NCBI GenBank assembly: GCA_022822135.1
Contig: JAJECH010000001.1
Span: 1-64,000, forward strand
Length of the DNA: 64,000 nt
Direction: 5' to 3'
Origin: Pseudomonadales bacterium
Lineage (GTDB): Bacteria > Pseudomonadota > Gammaproteobacteria > Pseudomonadales > Azotimanducaceae
Translations under genes and position numbers: made by a program
The notes under the pieces: model-generated
What the model was told of the DNA's origin: nothing
The model's input: the letters and a program-made list of their open reading frames with translations, nothing else
Databases searched by the model: none
Shown: positions 28,375-37,459 of the stretch, piece by piece
Position numbering within the stretch: the first letter of the stretch is position 1
How the letters are laid out: every line of letters begins with the position of its first letter

Positions 28375-28515
28375 TGAAGACCGCACATCGTTTGAATTGA
28401 GCGGAGTTTAGTCATTATTGCGTACTCTTCGGTTCAACATCTTGAGCTTGCGAAAGTCCCCACGTCTTATGGATAATCGAATATTCAGAGTTTTACACCA
28501 TTAGGAACGTTCAGA

Positions 28516-29301
28516 GTGGAATTCAATCGCGTCAGTTTAGATATAGAAGAAGGTGTCGCGACGTTAACGTTCAATGACCCCGAGGTATTGAATGCGATCG
28601 GACCGGCGATGCTCTCGGGAATTCATGACGCATTACGATATATCCAATCGCCAAAAAATCATGTTCGATGTCTTCTGATCACCGGTGCGGGGAGAGGGTT
28701 CTGTTCAGGGGCGAACCTAGCGGGTGACGGTAGTAATGACGAGTCCAGTGTCGGTTCATCGCTTAGGTCCGGATATCACCCACTACTTCTATCGCTGCGA
28801 GATCTGGATATCCCAATCGTTACTGCTGTAAATGGTGCGGCGGCAGGAGTCGGCATGAGTTTCGCGTTAATTGGGGATATCGTATGCGCTTCAAAGAAGG
28901 GCTTTTTCTTGCAGGCTTTTGCCAACATCGGTCTCGTGCCGGACGGCGGATCAACCTTTATGCTGCCACGCCTGATTGGATGGTCAAGAGCGGTCGAGTT
29001 GTCATTGCTTGCTGAGCGTTTGCCAGCCGAGAAGGCACTCGAGTGGGGATTGATCAATCGTGTCTATGACGACAACGAATCTCTTATGTCAGGTGCGGAA
29101 GAAATCGCTCGCAAGCTCGGCGCAGGACCGAAGTCTCTCGGCATGATTCGTAAGATGTATTGGGATACATGGCACAATGCGTACGAACAGCAGTTGGACC
29201 TCGAAGCGCGAATGCAAGAAAGCGCGGGTGCGACTAAAGATTCTGCAGAAGGACGTGCCGCGTTTCTAGAGAAACGGCAACCAAATTTCAAGGGCGCGTG
29301 A
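28516..29301 (+). CDS. Enoyl-CoA hydratase/isomerase family protein
   Basis: Crotonase-fold enzyme acting on acyl-CoA. The oxyanion-hole segments are visible: GRGFCSGANLAGD near 59-71 and NGAAAGVGMSFALIGD near 104-119; the second catalytic acid lies in ANIGLVPDGGSTFMLPR. 261 residues starting with GTG. The stop overlaps the start of the following SDR (GTGA), so they are co-translated. The family also includes isomerases and hydrolases, so the exact step is open. Confidence 0.9.
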   Translation: MEFNRVSLDIEEGVATLTFNDPEVLNAIGPAMLSGIHDALRYIQSPKNHVRCLLITGAGRGFCSGANLAGDGSNDESSVGSSLRSGYHPLLLSLRDLDIPIVTAVNGAAAGVGMSFALIGDIVCASKKGFFLQAFANIGLVPDGGSTFMLPRLIGWSRAVELSLLAERLPAEKALEWGLINRVYDDNESLMSGAEEIARKLGAGPKSLGMIRKMYWDTWHNAYEQQLDLEARMQESAGATKDSAEGRAAFLEKRQPNFKGA

Positions 29302-30074
29302 AGATTGATCTTAGCGACCGAGTCGCTTTAGTTTCGGGAGGCGGTCGAGGCATCGGACGAGCCGTATCGATGACGCTTGCGTCTTACGGAGCTTCTGTTG
29401 TCGTCAACTACCGCATCGATGAACAGGCTGCCGAATCTACCGTAAACGAGATTAGGGACGCTGGCGGTGAAGCAGTGGCGGTCCAAGCAGATGTCTCAAG
29501 TTTCGAGGAAGTCAGCGAGTTAGTAAAACAAGCCGAAGAACTGTTCTCGGCGATTGGCATCTTAGTGAACAACGCTGGACTTCCAAGTCGAGGATTGTCA
29601 GTCGCGGACACAGACCCACGTGAGTTGCAACGTGTCATGAACACGCAGGCAAATGGTGCGCATTACTTAAGTAAGTTGGTCATTCCAAAAATGCGAGAAC
29701 TTAATCGCGGTGACATCGTGATGATCTCGAGCGCTGCAACAAAAGGGTTCTCCGCAAAAGGAGCGCCTTACAACATGTCCAAAGCGGCGCTCGAAGCGTT
29801 GGCTTCAACACTATATAAAGAAGAGCGCGAAAACGGTATTCGTGTCAATACGGTTGCACCGGGACTGGTGGAAACCGAGATGGGTCGCCGATTTGTACGC
29901 GCAAGTACTGGGATTGTGAATATGCGCGATCTAGATGGCCGGATGCCTTTCGGTCACGTTTGTCAACCTCAGGATATCGCCGACTTAGTTGCATTCTTGG
30001 TTTCTGATGCGAACGTTTACATCACCGGTGAGAGAATCTATTGCGATGGTGGCGGTGAGATCAGTACTTATTAG
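29298..30074 (+). CDS. SDR oxidoreductase, FabG-like
   Basis: NAD(P)-dependent reductase or dehydrogenase, probably for a 3-hydroxyacyl thioester. Rossmann motif SGGGRGIGRA near 12-21, NNAG, catalytic Ser in ISSAA and YNMSK, and a C-terminal CDGGGE as in FabG. 258 residues. It starts with GTG overlapping the enoyl-CoA hydratase stop by 4 bases. Together the pair would hydrate and oxidise an enoyl-CoA, as in beta-oxidation. Lhr starts 55 bases after it and may share the transcript. Confidence 0.9.
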   Translation: MKIDLSDRVALVSGGGRGIGRAVSMTLASYGASVVVNYRIDEQAAESTVNEIRDAGGEAVAVQADVSSFEEVSELVKQAEELFSAIGILVNNAGLPSRGLSVADTDPRELQRVMNTQANGAHYLSKLVIPKMRELNRGDIVMISSAATKGFSAKGAPYNMSKAALEALASTLYKEERENGIRVNTVAPGLVETEMGRRFVRASTGIVNMRDLDGRMPFGHVCQPQDIADLVAFLVSDANVYITGERIYCDGGGEISTY

Positions 30075-30129
30075 CCATTAATACCTTCCTCGAAGCATTC
30101 ATTGTGACTTGGTTTGTGTAGTCCCCACG

Positions 30130-33100
30130 ATGTCACAGGATGCTCTTAACGCCTTTCACCCGCAATTACGCGATTGGTTTCAAGATTCATTTCCAAGTCC
30201 AACTGAAGTTCAGTCCACGAGTTGGCCGCGTATACGCGGGCGCGAGCATCTCTTAATCACTGCGCCGACAGGCAGCGGTAAAACGCTTACCGCGTTCTTC
30301 TCAGCAATTGACGCATTTATAAAAGGTGAGCTTCCTCTGGGTAGGACCTCTGTGCTCTATGTCTCACCCTTGAAAGCGCTCAACAACGATATACAGCGTA
30401 ATTTACAGCGTCCACTAACGGAATTACACCGTCGCTTCGAGACCGCAGGGATGGAGTGGCCGGACGTTCGTACTGCCGTTCGGAGCGGAGATACGCCTCA
30501 GAACGAGCGCCAACGCATGCTTCGCAACCGACCTGAGATTCTCATCACGACGCCTGAAAGTCTCGCTCTCCTTCTAACATCCGTCCGTGCGTCGCAGATG
30601 CTGGCGACGGTCCAAACGGTGATACTCGACGAGATCCATGCTGTACTCGACTCTCGGCGTGGTGCGCATCTGATGGTGTCGTTAGAACGTCTGGTTGAAG
30701 TTGCAGGTGAGTTCCAGCGCATCGCGTTGTCGGCGACCATCAATCCGTTAGAAGATGTTGCACGCTACGTCGGTGGCATAGGCGTGGATGGGCAACCTCG
30801 CGAAGTAGGCATCGTGCAGACCTCGATTGAGAAACAGATCGACCTTCGCGTTCGTTTTCCCTCGCCGGTACGTGATCTTGCTGAAGCGGGTGAATCCGTT
30901 TGGCCTGCAATGATCGAAGAGTTAAACCAACACTTACAAACCAATGAATCGACGCTGATTTTTTCGGACTCGCGGCGTCAGTGTGAACGTACGACGTATT
31001 TATTGAACGAGCACGCAGAAGAGACCGTTGCTTACGCACATCATGGCTCGTTGTCGCGAGAGATACGTTCTGAAGTCGAGTCGCGCCTCAAGAATGGCGA
31101 ACTCAAGGGGATCGTCGCGACGAACTCACTGGAACTCGGTATCGATATCGGCGAGCTGGATGAAGTGCTTCTTCTAAAGGCACCGGATTCAGTCGCTGCT
31201 GCGCTGCAACGCATCGGACGTGCGGGTCACAATGTCGGCGACATTAGTCGTGCCACGTTTTACCCAATGTTCGCAAGAGACTTCCTTGATGTTGCGGTGA
31301 TCGCGGAAGCTGTTGAAGCGTCAGATATCGAGCCGGTTGCGATCCTCGAAGAACCGTTGGATCTGCTGGCGCAAACGCTGGTGTCGATGGTCGCGACACA
31401 GGATTGGCATGTCGATGACATCTTTGATGTTGTAACCCGAGCTGCACCGTATCGAAATCTATCGCGCCGCCTGTTCGACCTGGTTGTTGAAATGCTCACA
31501 GGGAAATACGAGCGCACACGAATTCGTGATCTTCGGCCGCGTATCGCGTTTGACGAAGATACGGAAGCCCTGTCCATCCGTAAAGGCGCGTTGATGGCTC
31601 TATATGCCAACGGCGGAACGATTCCAGACCGCGGCTACTACAAAATGAAGCACGCCGACACCAACACTTTGATTGGCGAACTGGATGAGGAATTCGTATG
31701 GGAATCATCTGAAGGTGAGCAGTTCGCGTTCGGAACGCAGCAATGGGTCGTTGCGAACATAACGCACAACGACGTCTATGTACGGCCATCGAGCTCCGAT
31801 GAAGCACTTCCTCCGTTTTACAAGTCAGAGTTCATCAATCGGAGTTTCTACTTTTCGCAGCAGGTCGCCGAGTTTCTTGAACAAGCTAATCGTGCACTTG
31901 AGCGAAATCAGGAGAACTTGCTTACTTCTGACCTACGCAATCGTGGATTCGACTCGAACGCTGCCGAGGAGGTCGTTCGATATCTGTCTGAACAGCGGGC
32001 GGCAACCGGTTGCGATCTGCCTCACGCGAAGCACTTGGTCGCGGAAGTCGTTGAATCAGGTCCCGGTGGTTATTCGTCCGCAGGTCATGCACGTCAACTG
32101 ATCCTTCATACGGGCTGGGGTGGCAAGGTGAATCGACCAATTGCACTTTGTCTTGAAGCTGCGTGGGAAGAGCAGTTTGCGACTGTGCCCGATATCGTGG
32201 TTGATAACCAGGTTATCGCGATACAAATGAAGCAGGATATCAGCGTTCCTGAAATCATCAACATGCTCTCGCCCGACGATCTTCTGCCGAAAATTCGACG
32301 TTCCCTTGAGAAATCTGGTTTCTTCGGCGCACGCTTTCGCGAGTGTGCGGGACGCGCATTGTTACTCTCTAAACAGCGCTTCGATCGTCGAATGCCGCTA
32401 TGGCTCACGAGAATGCAGGCAAAGGACCTGCTCAATTCAGTGGCAGGATACGACGATTTTCCAATCCTGCTTGAAACTTGGCGATCGTGTTTTAGAGATG
32501 AATTTGACATTGATGCAACGCGCCAAGTTTTAACCGCGCTGGAGTCTGGCGAAACCGCGATCAGCGAATGCAAAACGGATGTACCCAGTCCTTTCGCCGC
32601 AACACTGGCGTACGATCAGCTCAACCGATACGTATATGCGGACGATCAGCCGGTTGGGGGTGGTCGAACCTCTTCGTTAAGCGACGAGTTGATCGCACAC
32701 GCATTACGCGACGCTGCGCTAAGACCAGCGATCTCCCAAGCGGTTATTGAGCGATTCGAGGCGAAGCTCCAAAGACGTGAGCCCGGTTATGCGCCGACGA
32801 GTGAAACCGAACTGATTGAATGGCTGAAGGAACGAGTCTGGATTCGGGAACACGAGTGGTTTGAAGATACGCCCGTCCCGGAGGGGGTGGAGGAAATTGC
32901 CGTAGGCGATTCAATTTGGTATGCGCACGCAAGCGGCATTCGGTTAGCTGAGTCTGAAGCGATTACTGCCATTGCTAACGCGATGCAGTTCTATGGACCG
33001 CATACCTTAGAGGAGTGGCAGCAACTCATGCCACTATCTGCAGATGAGATCGCAAAAGCCATTGAGGATTTAATCTCGACCGAATCCCTGGTGGCTGACG

Positions 33101-34389
33101 TCGGAGTGGAAGGTTGTGCGGTTTTGTGTATCTGTGATGCACGCAATCTGTCGACGTTGCTTAGATTTCAGAGAATTCATAGTCGACCGACCGTTAACTC
33201 ACAACCTGTTCGTCAGTTACCGAATTTCCTTGCGACATGGCATCAATTTGGCCGTGAACGAACCGAGAGCACGATGCTCGACGTGTTGGAGAGCTTGCAA
33301 GGATTTGTCGCGCCAGTGCAGCTATGGCTTGACGGACTTTGGCGACCCCGTGTCGGCGCAAACGACGTGGGACAGCTCTCATCCATCTGTGAACGTTTCG
33401 GTGTGAACTGGCGAGGTCGAGGAAAACAACGGATCGCATTAGGTATCGAGACTGACTTTGACACAGGTACACGCAACGATTCGGACGATTCACTCATTGA
33501 AAATGCTTTTCGAGACCCGTTCGGGAGTTACACCTACCTGCAATTGCAGCAAGCATCCAGACTGAATATCGAGGACTTTAACGAGAAATTCTGGACGGCG
33601 GTCTGGGACGGTGTGATTACCAGCGACGCGATCACCGCGCTCGCTCATGCAAGTGAAACCAGCTATAGCGTACAAGGTGCGATGGTCGCTCAAATCCAAC
33701 GTTCTCGTGTCAGATTGCGAAGCCGAATGCGGTCTGAACGACCACTGGGAATGTGGCGACGTGTAGTTCTACCAGCTAAGAACGATGACGAGATTGAGCG
33801 TCTCGAAGACGCAAAGGAATGTGTACGCACGCTGATAGGTCGATATGGCGTTTTATGTCGTGAGCTCTGTAATCGCGAAGGAGGACAGTATCGATGGTCG
33901 CAGGTCTTCCGAGCGATGCGCATGATGGAATTGTCGGGCGAACTCGTATCTGGGTTGTTTTTCGAAGAGTTGAGTGGACCGCAGTTTATGCAACCGAACG
34001 CGTTAGACACGTTTCTGAGTCACGTAGACAATCCAAGTTCATATTGGGTCAATTCATACGATCCAGTTTCACCCTGTGGTCTCGGACTTAAGTGGAAAGT
34101 CTTACCTACGCGAAATGTAGGAAATATGCTCGCGTTCAGTGAAGGCGAGTTAGTCGCCACGAGTCGCAGCTATGGAAAACAGATGGATTTCTTAGTCCCG
34201 GTTGACGACGAAAGACTGGACGAAGTGTGTCGTACGATGCACCTAGCTATCACAAATCGAGCACGAATGACGATCACCACTATCAACGACGGTCGGGCGC
34301 TGGACAGCCCGTATCTACAGGTACTTGGTCGTTACATGCAAATTCAACGGGGCGTTCAGGATGTTTACGTCGACGCGTTGATTAGATGA
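30130..34389 (+). CDS. lhr: Lhr-type large DNA/RNA helicase
   Basis: Superfamily 2 ATPase implicated in DNA repair. ATG at 30130 (M of MSQDALNAF) gives 1,419 residues. Walker A APTGSGKT lies at 45-52, the DEIH box at 167-170, motif III LSATI, and the second RecA domain ends with RIGRAGH. The winged helix and Lhr-specific core follow, then a long C-terminal region corresponding to Lhr-CTD of the E. coli type (1,538 residues). No nuclease or ligase partner gene, as found with the shorter Lhr-Core in other bacteria, is adjacent. Confidence 0.93.
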   Translation: MSQDALNAFHPQLRDWFQDSFPSPTEVQSTSWPRIRGREHLLITAPTGSGKTLTAFFSAIDAFIKGELPLGRTSVLYVSPLKALNNDIQRNLQRPLTELHRRFETAGMEWPDVRTAVRSGDTPQNERQRMLRNRPEILITTPESLALLLTSVRASQMLATVQTVILDEIHAVLDSRRGAHLMVSLERLVEVAGEFQRIALSATINPLEDVARYVGGIGVDGQPREVGIVQTSIEKQIDLRVRFPSPVRDLAEAGESVWPAMIEELNQHLQTNESTLIFSDSRRQCERTTYLLNEHAEETVAYAHHGSLSREIRSEVESRLKNGELKGIVATNSLELGIDIGELDEVLLLKAPDSVAAALQRIGRAGHNVGDISRATFYPMFARDFLDVAVIAEAVEASDIEPVAILEEPLDLLAQTLVSMVATQDWHVDDIFDVVTRAAPYRNLSRRLFDLVVEMLTGKYERTRIRDLRPRIAFDEDTEALSIRKGALMALYANGGTIPDRGYYKMKHADTNTLIGELDEEFVWESSEGEQFAFGTQQWVVANITHNDVYVRPSSSDEALPPFYKSEFINRSFYFSQQVAEFLEQANRALERNQENLLTSDLRNRGFDSNAAEEVVRYLSEQRAATGCDLPHAKHLVAEVVESGPGGYSSAGHARQLILHTGWGGKVNRPIALCLEAAWEEQFATVPDIVVDNQVIAIQMKQDISVPEIINMLSPDDLLPKIRRSLEKSGFFGARFRECAGRALLLSKQRFDRRMPLWLTRMQAKDLLNSVAGYDDFPILLETWRSCFRDEFDIDATRQVLTALESGETAISECKTDVPSPFAATLAYDQLNRYVYADDQPVGGGRTSSLSDELIAHALRDAALRPAISQAVIERFEAKLQRREPGYAPTSETELIEWLKERVWIREHEWFEDTPVPEGVEEIAVGDSIWYAHASGIRLAESEAITAIANAMQFYGPHTLEEWQQLMPLSADEIAKAIEDLISTESLVADVGVEGCAVLCICDARNLSTLLRFQRIHSRPTVNSQPVRQLPNFLATWHQFGRERTESTMLDVLESLQGFVAPVQLWLDGLWRPRVGANDVGQLSSICERFGVNWRGRGKQRIALGIETDFDTGTRNDSDDSLIENAFRDPFGSYTYLQLQQASRLNIEDFNEKFWTAVWDGVITSDAITALAHASETSYSVQGAMVAQIQRSRVRLRSRMRSERPLGMWRRVVLPAKNDDEIERLEDAKECVRTLIGRYGVLCRELCNREGGQYRWSQVFRAMRMMELSGELVSGLFFEELSGPQFMQPNALDTFLSHVDNPSSYWVNSYDPVSPCGLGLKWKVLPTRNVGNMLAFSEGELVATSRSYGKQMDFLVPVDDERLDEVCRTMHLAITNRARMTITTINDGRALDSPYLQVLGRYMQIQRGVQDVYVDALIR

Positions 34390-34428
34390 GAGCGGCCCTT
34401 CGAGTCAAGTTCATTCGAACACACACGT

Positions 34429-34677
34429 TCAGAGCGCTATCAACCACACGGTTACTACGCCGACCACGAATCCTAGTAGTGTTGCGAGGAGGCGCAAGCC
34501 AGCTTGAGCCGACGCGATCGACCAACTTGGTTTGTCCTCGTCTGACTTCCCACCAATGAAACGTGTCAAAGCGATTAGGCCGATTGCATTGACCGCCGCC
34601 CAGACAACGATGCCTACGATGACTGCGATGAGAACATCGAAGGTGTCAATACGGTTTGCGAGTTCGGCAAGATCCAT
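34429..34677 (-). CDS. Small two-helix membrane protein, unknown
   Basis: 82 residues with an N-terminal amphipathic stretch, a hydrophobic segment at about 13-38 (VLIAVIVGIVVWAAVNAIGL), a charged loop (GGKSDEDKPSW) and a second hydrophobic segment at about 60-82. No family recognised. It follows the tandem MarR-like gene on the same strand by 27 bases and may be co-transcribed with it. Confidence 0.6.
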   Translation of the reverse strand: MDLAELANRIDTFDVLIAVIVGIVVWAAVNAIGLIALTRFIGGKSDEDKPSWSIASAQAGLRLLATLLGFVVGVVTVWLIAL

Positions 34678-34704
34678 CGGTACTAGCGTTGCTGAGAAAA
34701 CGAT

Positions 34705-36075
34705 TCAGTCAGACGTACTCTTTCCCTGTAGCAGATAGGGTCGAAACCAAGGTACCATCCAGCTTGTGGTATCGGGGTAATCGGGTAAATCGTCTGAGAA
34801 CGTGCCGTCGAGAGTTTCCAGTGATCTCCTAAGATCACCCATAACTGCTTTGCCGTAGAGTCGGTGCCATTGCGACTCGATGCTTGCGAGCTGAAACGGA
34901 TATGCGTCACGCGACAATCGGGTCTTCTGAGTCGGATAAACCATTCGAGTACCGTCGCTGGGTTTCCCTGGTTCGATCGCGATGTACAAGTGGCGCTCGT
35001 GTAAAGACTTTCCATTTCCGGTTATTGGCTGAAATTCTCTTGCAGCTTTCAAACTCAATCCTTCGTCCGGAAGGTATTGGAAAAACATGGCCGTCAGTCC
35101 GAGTCTGCCTAGTCTGGCAGCCTCGTAATCCAGTACGAATTGAGTCAGCGTTTGGCTGAGTAAGGCAGGTAGCGAGAGTGAGTGATTCCGTATGTCGGTT
35201 TGGCGCACGACTACCGGCCATTCAGCGCCTCGACTAGGAACTCGTGGCGGTCCATCTTCGGCTGGAAGGTACGTTCCGCCGGTAAGTGATTCATCCGCAG
35301 GACCGTAACCAGTGACGTAGTGCGGTAATGCAAGCTCGAACTCGCTCACCAGTGTTTCTAAACAGGACGTCAACTTCTCATAGGTGTTTTCATCACGCTT
35401 TGACCAAAGAGATTCCACACGTTTTATTCGACGCATGCCGATCTGGCGCATGGATTCGCCTTGCTCAGTCAACTCGAATGTGGTTTTTCTATTGTGGGCA
35501 TCCTTCTGTAGTTTGAGCCATCCTATCTCAACACAATTGCGCAAGACCACACGCGCTGTTCTCGTTGCGAGAATCGCTCGCCTTTCGAATTCCTTTTGCG
35601 TAATTCCCTGTCGTGGCACCACTCGGAGCACATTGGACAGGACCTCAAGTCGAGGCATACCATGCCGAGAGACGCTGCTTTCGTACTCACGTGTGAATTC
35701 GGTTAAAGCTCGCGTCAGCAGTACCGGAAGTGGCGTCTTTTTGTGCTTAGATAAAGGCGGCGGTTCGTCCATGAGTAGTGTGGACGCATATGCAAGGAAT
35801 CTTCCAAAGTTCTTCGCCTGTTCTTCGTTGCAGCGAAAACAGCTACTTGCGGGCTGACCATCTGACGGTTTACACGACTTCGCGCCGACTCGTTTCGCGA
35901 TGAAGTCAACTGTCAACGAATCAATGTGATCGTGAAGCGATTGATTGAACTTAAATGCGAGCTCGACATGTTTACCGTTGGTAATGAGTCGACTTCGGCG
36001 GCGCTTTGCTGAACTCGGGTAGGTTGCGAGAGCCTCATCTAGTCGTTCAACCCATGCTGACGATTTTTCAGACAA
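34705..36075 (-). CDS. Tandem MarR-like winged-helix protein
   Basis: 456 residues. After an N-terminal domain (about 1-110) with a CFRC pair come two related halves: one from LPVLLTRALTEFTREYE (about 116-250) and one from LPALLSQTLTQFVLDYE (about 303-430). Each has a helix-turn-helix-like core, a wing and a closing helix ending in an LPxY motif, so the protein looks like a MarR dimer built into one chain. The first half keeps a good recognition helix (RTARVVLRNCVEIGWL, TTFELTEQGE); the second is more diverged. Probably a DNA-binding regulator; target unknown. The small membrane protein gene follows it. Confidence 0.7.
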   Translation of the reverse strand: MSEKSSAWVERLDEALATYPSSAKRRRSRLITNGKHVELAFKFNQSLHDHIDSLTVDFIAKRVGAKSCKPSDGQPASSCFRCNEEQAKNFGRFLAYASTLLMDEPPPLSKHKKTPLPVLLTRALTEFTREYESSVSRHGMPRLEVLSNVLRVVPRQGITQKEFERRAILATRTARVVLRNCVEIGWLKLQKDAHNRKTTFELTEQGESMRQIGMRRIKRVESLWSKRDENTYEKLTSCLETLVSEFELALPHYVTGYGPADESLTGGTYLPAEDGPPRVPSRGAEWPVVVRQTDIRNHSLSLPALLSQTLTQFVLDYEAARLGRLGLTAMFFQYLPDEGLSLKAAREFQPITGNGKSLHERHLYIAIEPGKPSDGTRMVYPTQKTRLSRDAYPFQLASIESQWHRLYGKAVMGDLRRSLETLDGTFSDDLPDYPDTTSWMVPWFRPYLLQGKSTSD

Positions 36076-36565
36076 CGTACAAATCTCAAAGTCCGTTTCG
36101 GTTTTTTTGGACTCTTGATAGTCTACTGATTGATGTATGTCATGGGACTACCCGCGCTTGGATGGTGGGAGCGAGATTGTTGAATGCCCTTGGTCCAAGC
36201 TCTTATACGCACGTTGGGTGCCGCATGACCAAATTGCGGAATAGGACTGTCTCAGTCTTATGTCGAGAATCAGCGACCCATGAAAGGTTCGTGCCTCTCC
36301 GAACTGCTCAAGCCGTTCCAGTGTCGCATCGTTCGCTCCGTCTCCTTGGAAGGTTAGCTACCGCTTGATTTGTTCAAGTGCATGAACTTGCGACATGCTA
36401 AATTTCAGATGAAAAGAGCCAGTTCGCTCAGGTTCTCGGTTGCGGACTCATTGTGTTCTCCCAAGTTTATCTGCGAGTAGCGATTAAAGAGTTGCTCTTG
36501 CTCATCCTACGTAAGTGATTTCGATTAGTCGAAGCGAGGCGACGGAAATGAGACTCTTGGCAGAG
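36076..36565. other. 490-base stretch without a convincing gene
   Basis: A plus-strand frame (36006-36368) is open for 120 codons but overlaps the start of the MarR-like gene and has no recognisable protein pattern, so it is not annotated. The stretch must hold the MarR-like gene's promoter. No repeats or RNA genes were recognised before the inverted repeat at 36576. Confidence 0.4.
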
Positions 36566-36594
36566 TTGCAAGGTTGTACTTCCATACGCATAAT
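36566..36594 (+). promoter_or_regulatory. Probable sigma-70 promoter of the 277-residue protein
   Basis: TTGCAA (36566-36571), 17 bases, then CATAAT (36589-36594) fits a sigma-70 promoter with four of six and five of six consensus bases. Transcription would start at about 36600, next to the ATG at 36601, which would make a leaderless or nearly leaderless mRNA. Confidence 0.45.
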
Positions 36595-36610
36595 TAGGGT
36601 ATGGAAGTAC
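36576..36610. promoter_or_regulatory. Perfect 12-bp inverted repeat across promoter and start codon
   Basis: GTACTTCCATAC (36576-36587) and GTATGGAAGTAC (36599-36610) are perfect inverse copies with an 11-base spacer. The spacer contains the -10 box, and the right arm contains the ATG of the following gene. As DNA this is a good operator for a dimeric repressor; as RNA the right arm alone could not pair unless transcription starts upstream. Confidence 0.7.
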
Positions 36611-37434
36611 TAGAGTCGCGTGAGAAGCGATACGAGCACTGCGAGGTGCCATTAGTGGCATCCACCTCCATGGACTGGTTCCTGTCCAAAGAAGGGAGTG
36701 AAAAGGCGATTCAATCACGTCGTCTTCACGTTAGAGATATGTTGGGTCTTGCGGGAAATGTACACCTGACACGTCATTCGCTCGGACGATACGGTTCATA
36801 CCAACTTGAGGCACCGTCGGTCCTGATGTGTCTTCTCACGGACCTCCGTTGGCACGGCGCTTATACGGCTACGGTTGGAAACTCGTTCGCGGCCGCTGGA
36901 TTGCCTGATTTCGTTTCGTCCAAACCGTTCGCGGAATTGACAGAAACGACGACCGAAGCAGTCCGGACGAGTATGAACGAATTGGCCGTCGGACTGACAC
37001 TGCCGATGGCTGTGAACAGGACAATCTGCGGACTTGGCGGCGACGAGCACTTTCAACGTGTCGCGATGGACTACAGCGGAGTTGTACGTAGCGTGGTGGA
37101 CGCGTTACCGAGTGTGGAGCGTTACACCGGTCAAGTTGTTTGGATTGATGGTCGCGACGCATTAGTGTCGCTTGAGGTCGAGGGGGAGAATGACGAGGAA
37201 ACGCGGATGGTCGACGCGGATTACCTAGCGAACATGGGTATCGAGACAGACGGGCAACCACTCGTGGTGATCGACCAACAATGGTCTCCTGATGCTGGAA
37301 GAATCTCGTACTATCAGCCGGCGGTAGTCGTTAGCCATGAGGATCCCAAAGAATTAGAAAGATTGGAAAGATTGCTTCGCGAAGCAGAGTCGCCACCTCC
37401 TCGCAAACGCGACAAAGTCGCTAACGCGGAGTAA
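36601..37434 (+). CDS. Unknown 277-residue protein
   Basis: No family recognised. Residues 1-150 are mixed alpha/beta with no membrane segment. Residues about 175-245 look like a small beta-rich domain (YTGQVVWIDGRDALVSLEVE through SYYQPAVVV). The C terminus is highly charged and ends in a basic tail (PPPRKRDKVANAE). There is no signal peptide. The start ATG lies inside the inverted repeat at 36576-36610; in-frame ATGs at 36670 and 36739 are alternatives without ribosome binding sites. Convergent with the MBL gene, with 25 bases between the two stops. Confidence 0.6.
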   Translation: MEVLESREKRYEHCEVPLVASTSMDWFLSKEGSEKAIQSRRLHVRDMLGLAGNVHLTRHSLGRYGSYQLEAPSVLMCLLTDLRWHGAYTATVGNSFAAAGLPDFVSSKPFAELTETTTEAVRTSMNELAVGLTLPMAVNRTICGLGGDEHFQRVAMDYSGVVRSVVDALPSVERYTGQVVWIDGRDALVSLEVEGENDEETRMVDADYLANMGIETDGQPLVVIDQQWSPDAGRISYYQPAVVVSHEDPKELERLERLLREAESPPPRKRDKVANAE

Positions 37435-37459
37435 CGCCACCCACCGGTCTACCGCCAAG

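Noticed and set aside
36006-36368. 120-codon plus-strand open frame upstream of the 277-residue gene
   Set aside because: It overlaps the start of the MarR-like gene on the other strand, has no ribosome binding site and no recognisable protein pattern.
36588-36615. Resemblance of CGCATAAT within the inverted repeat to the XerC arm of a dif site
   Set aside because: Only 8 bases match and the second arm and centre do not fit; the long perfect arms are better explained as an operator.
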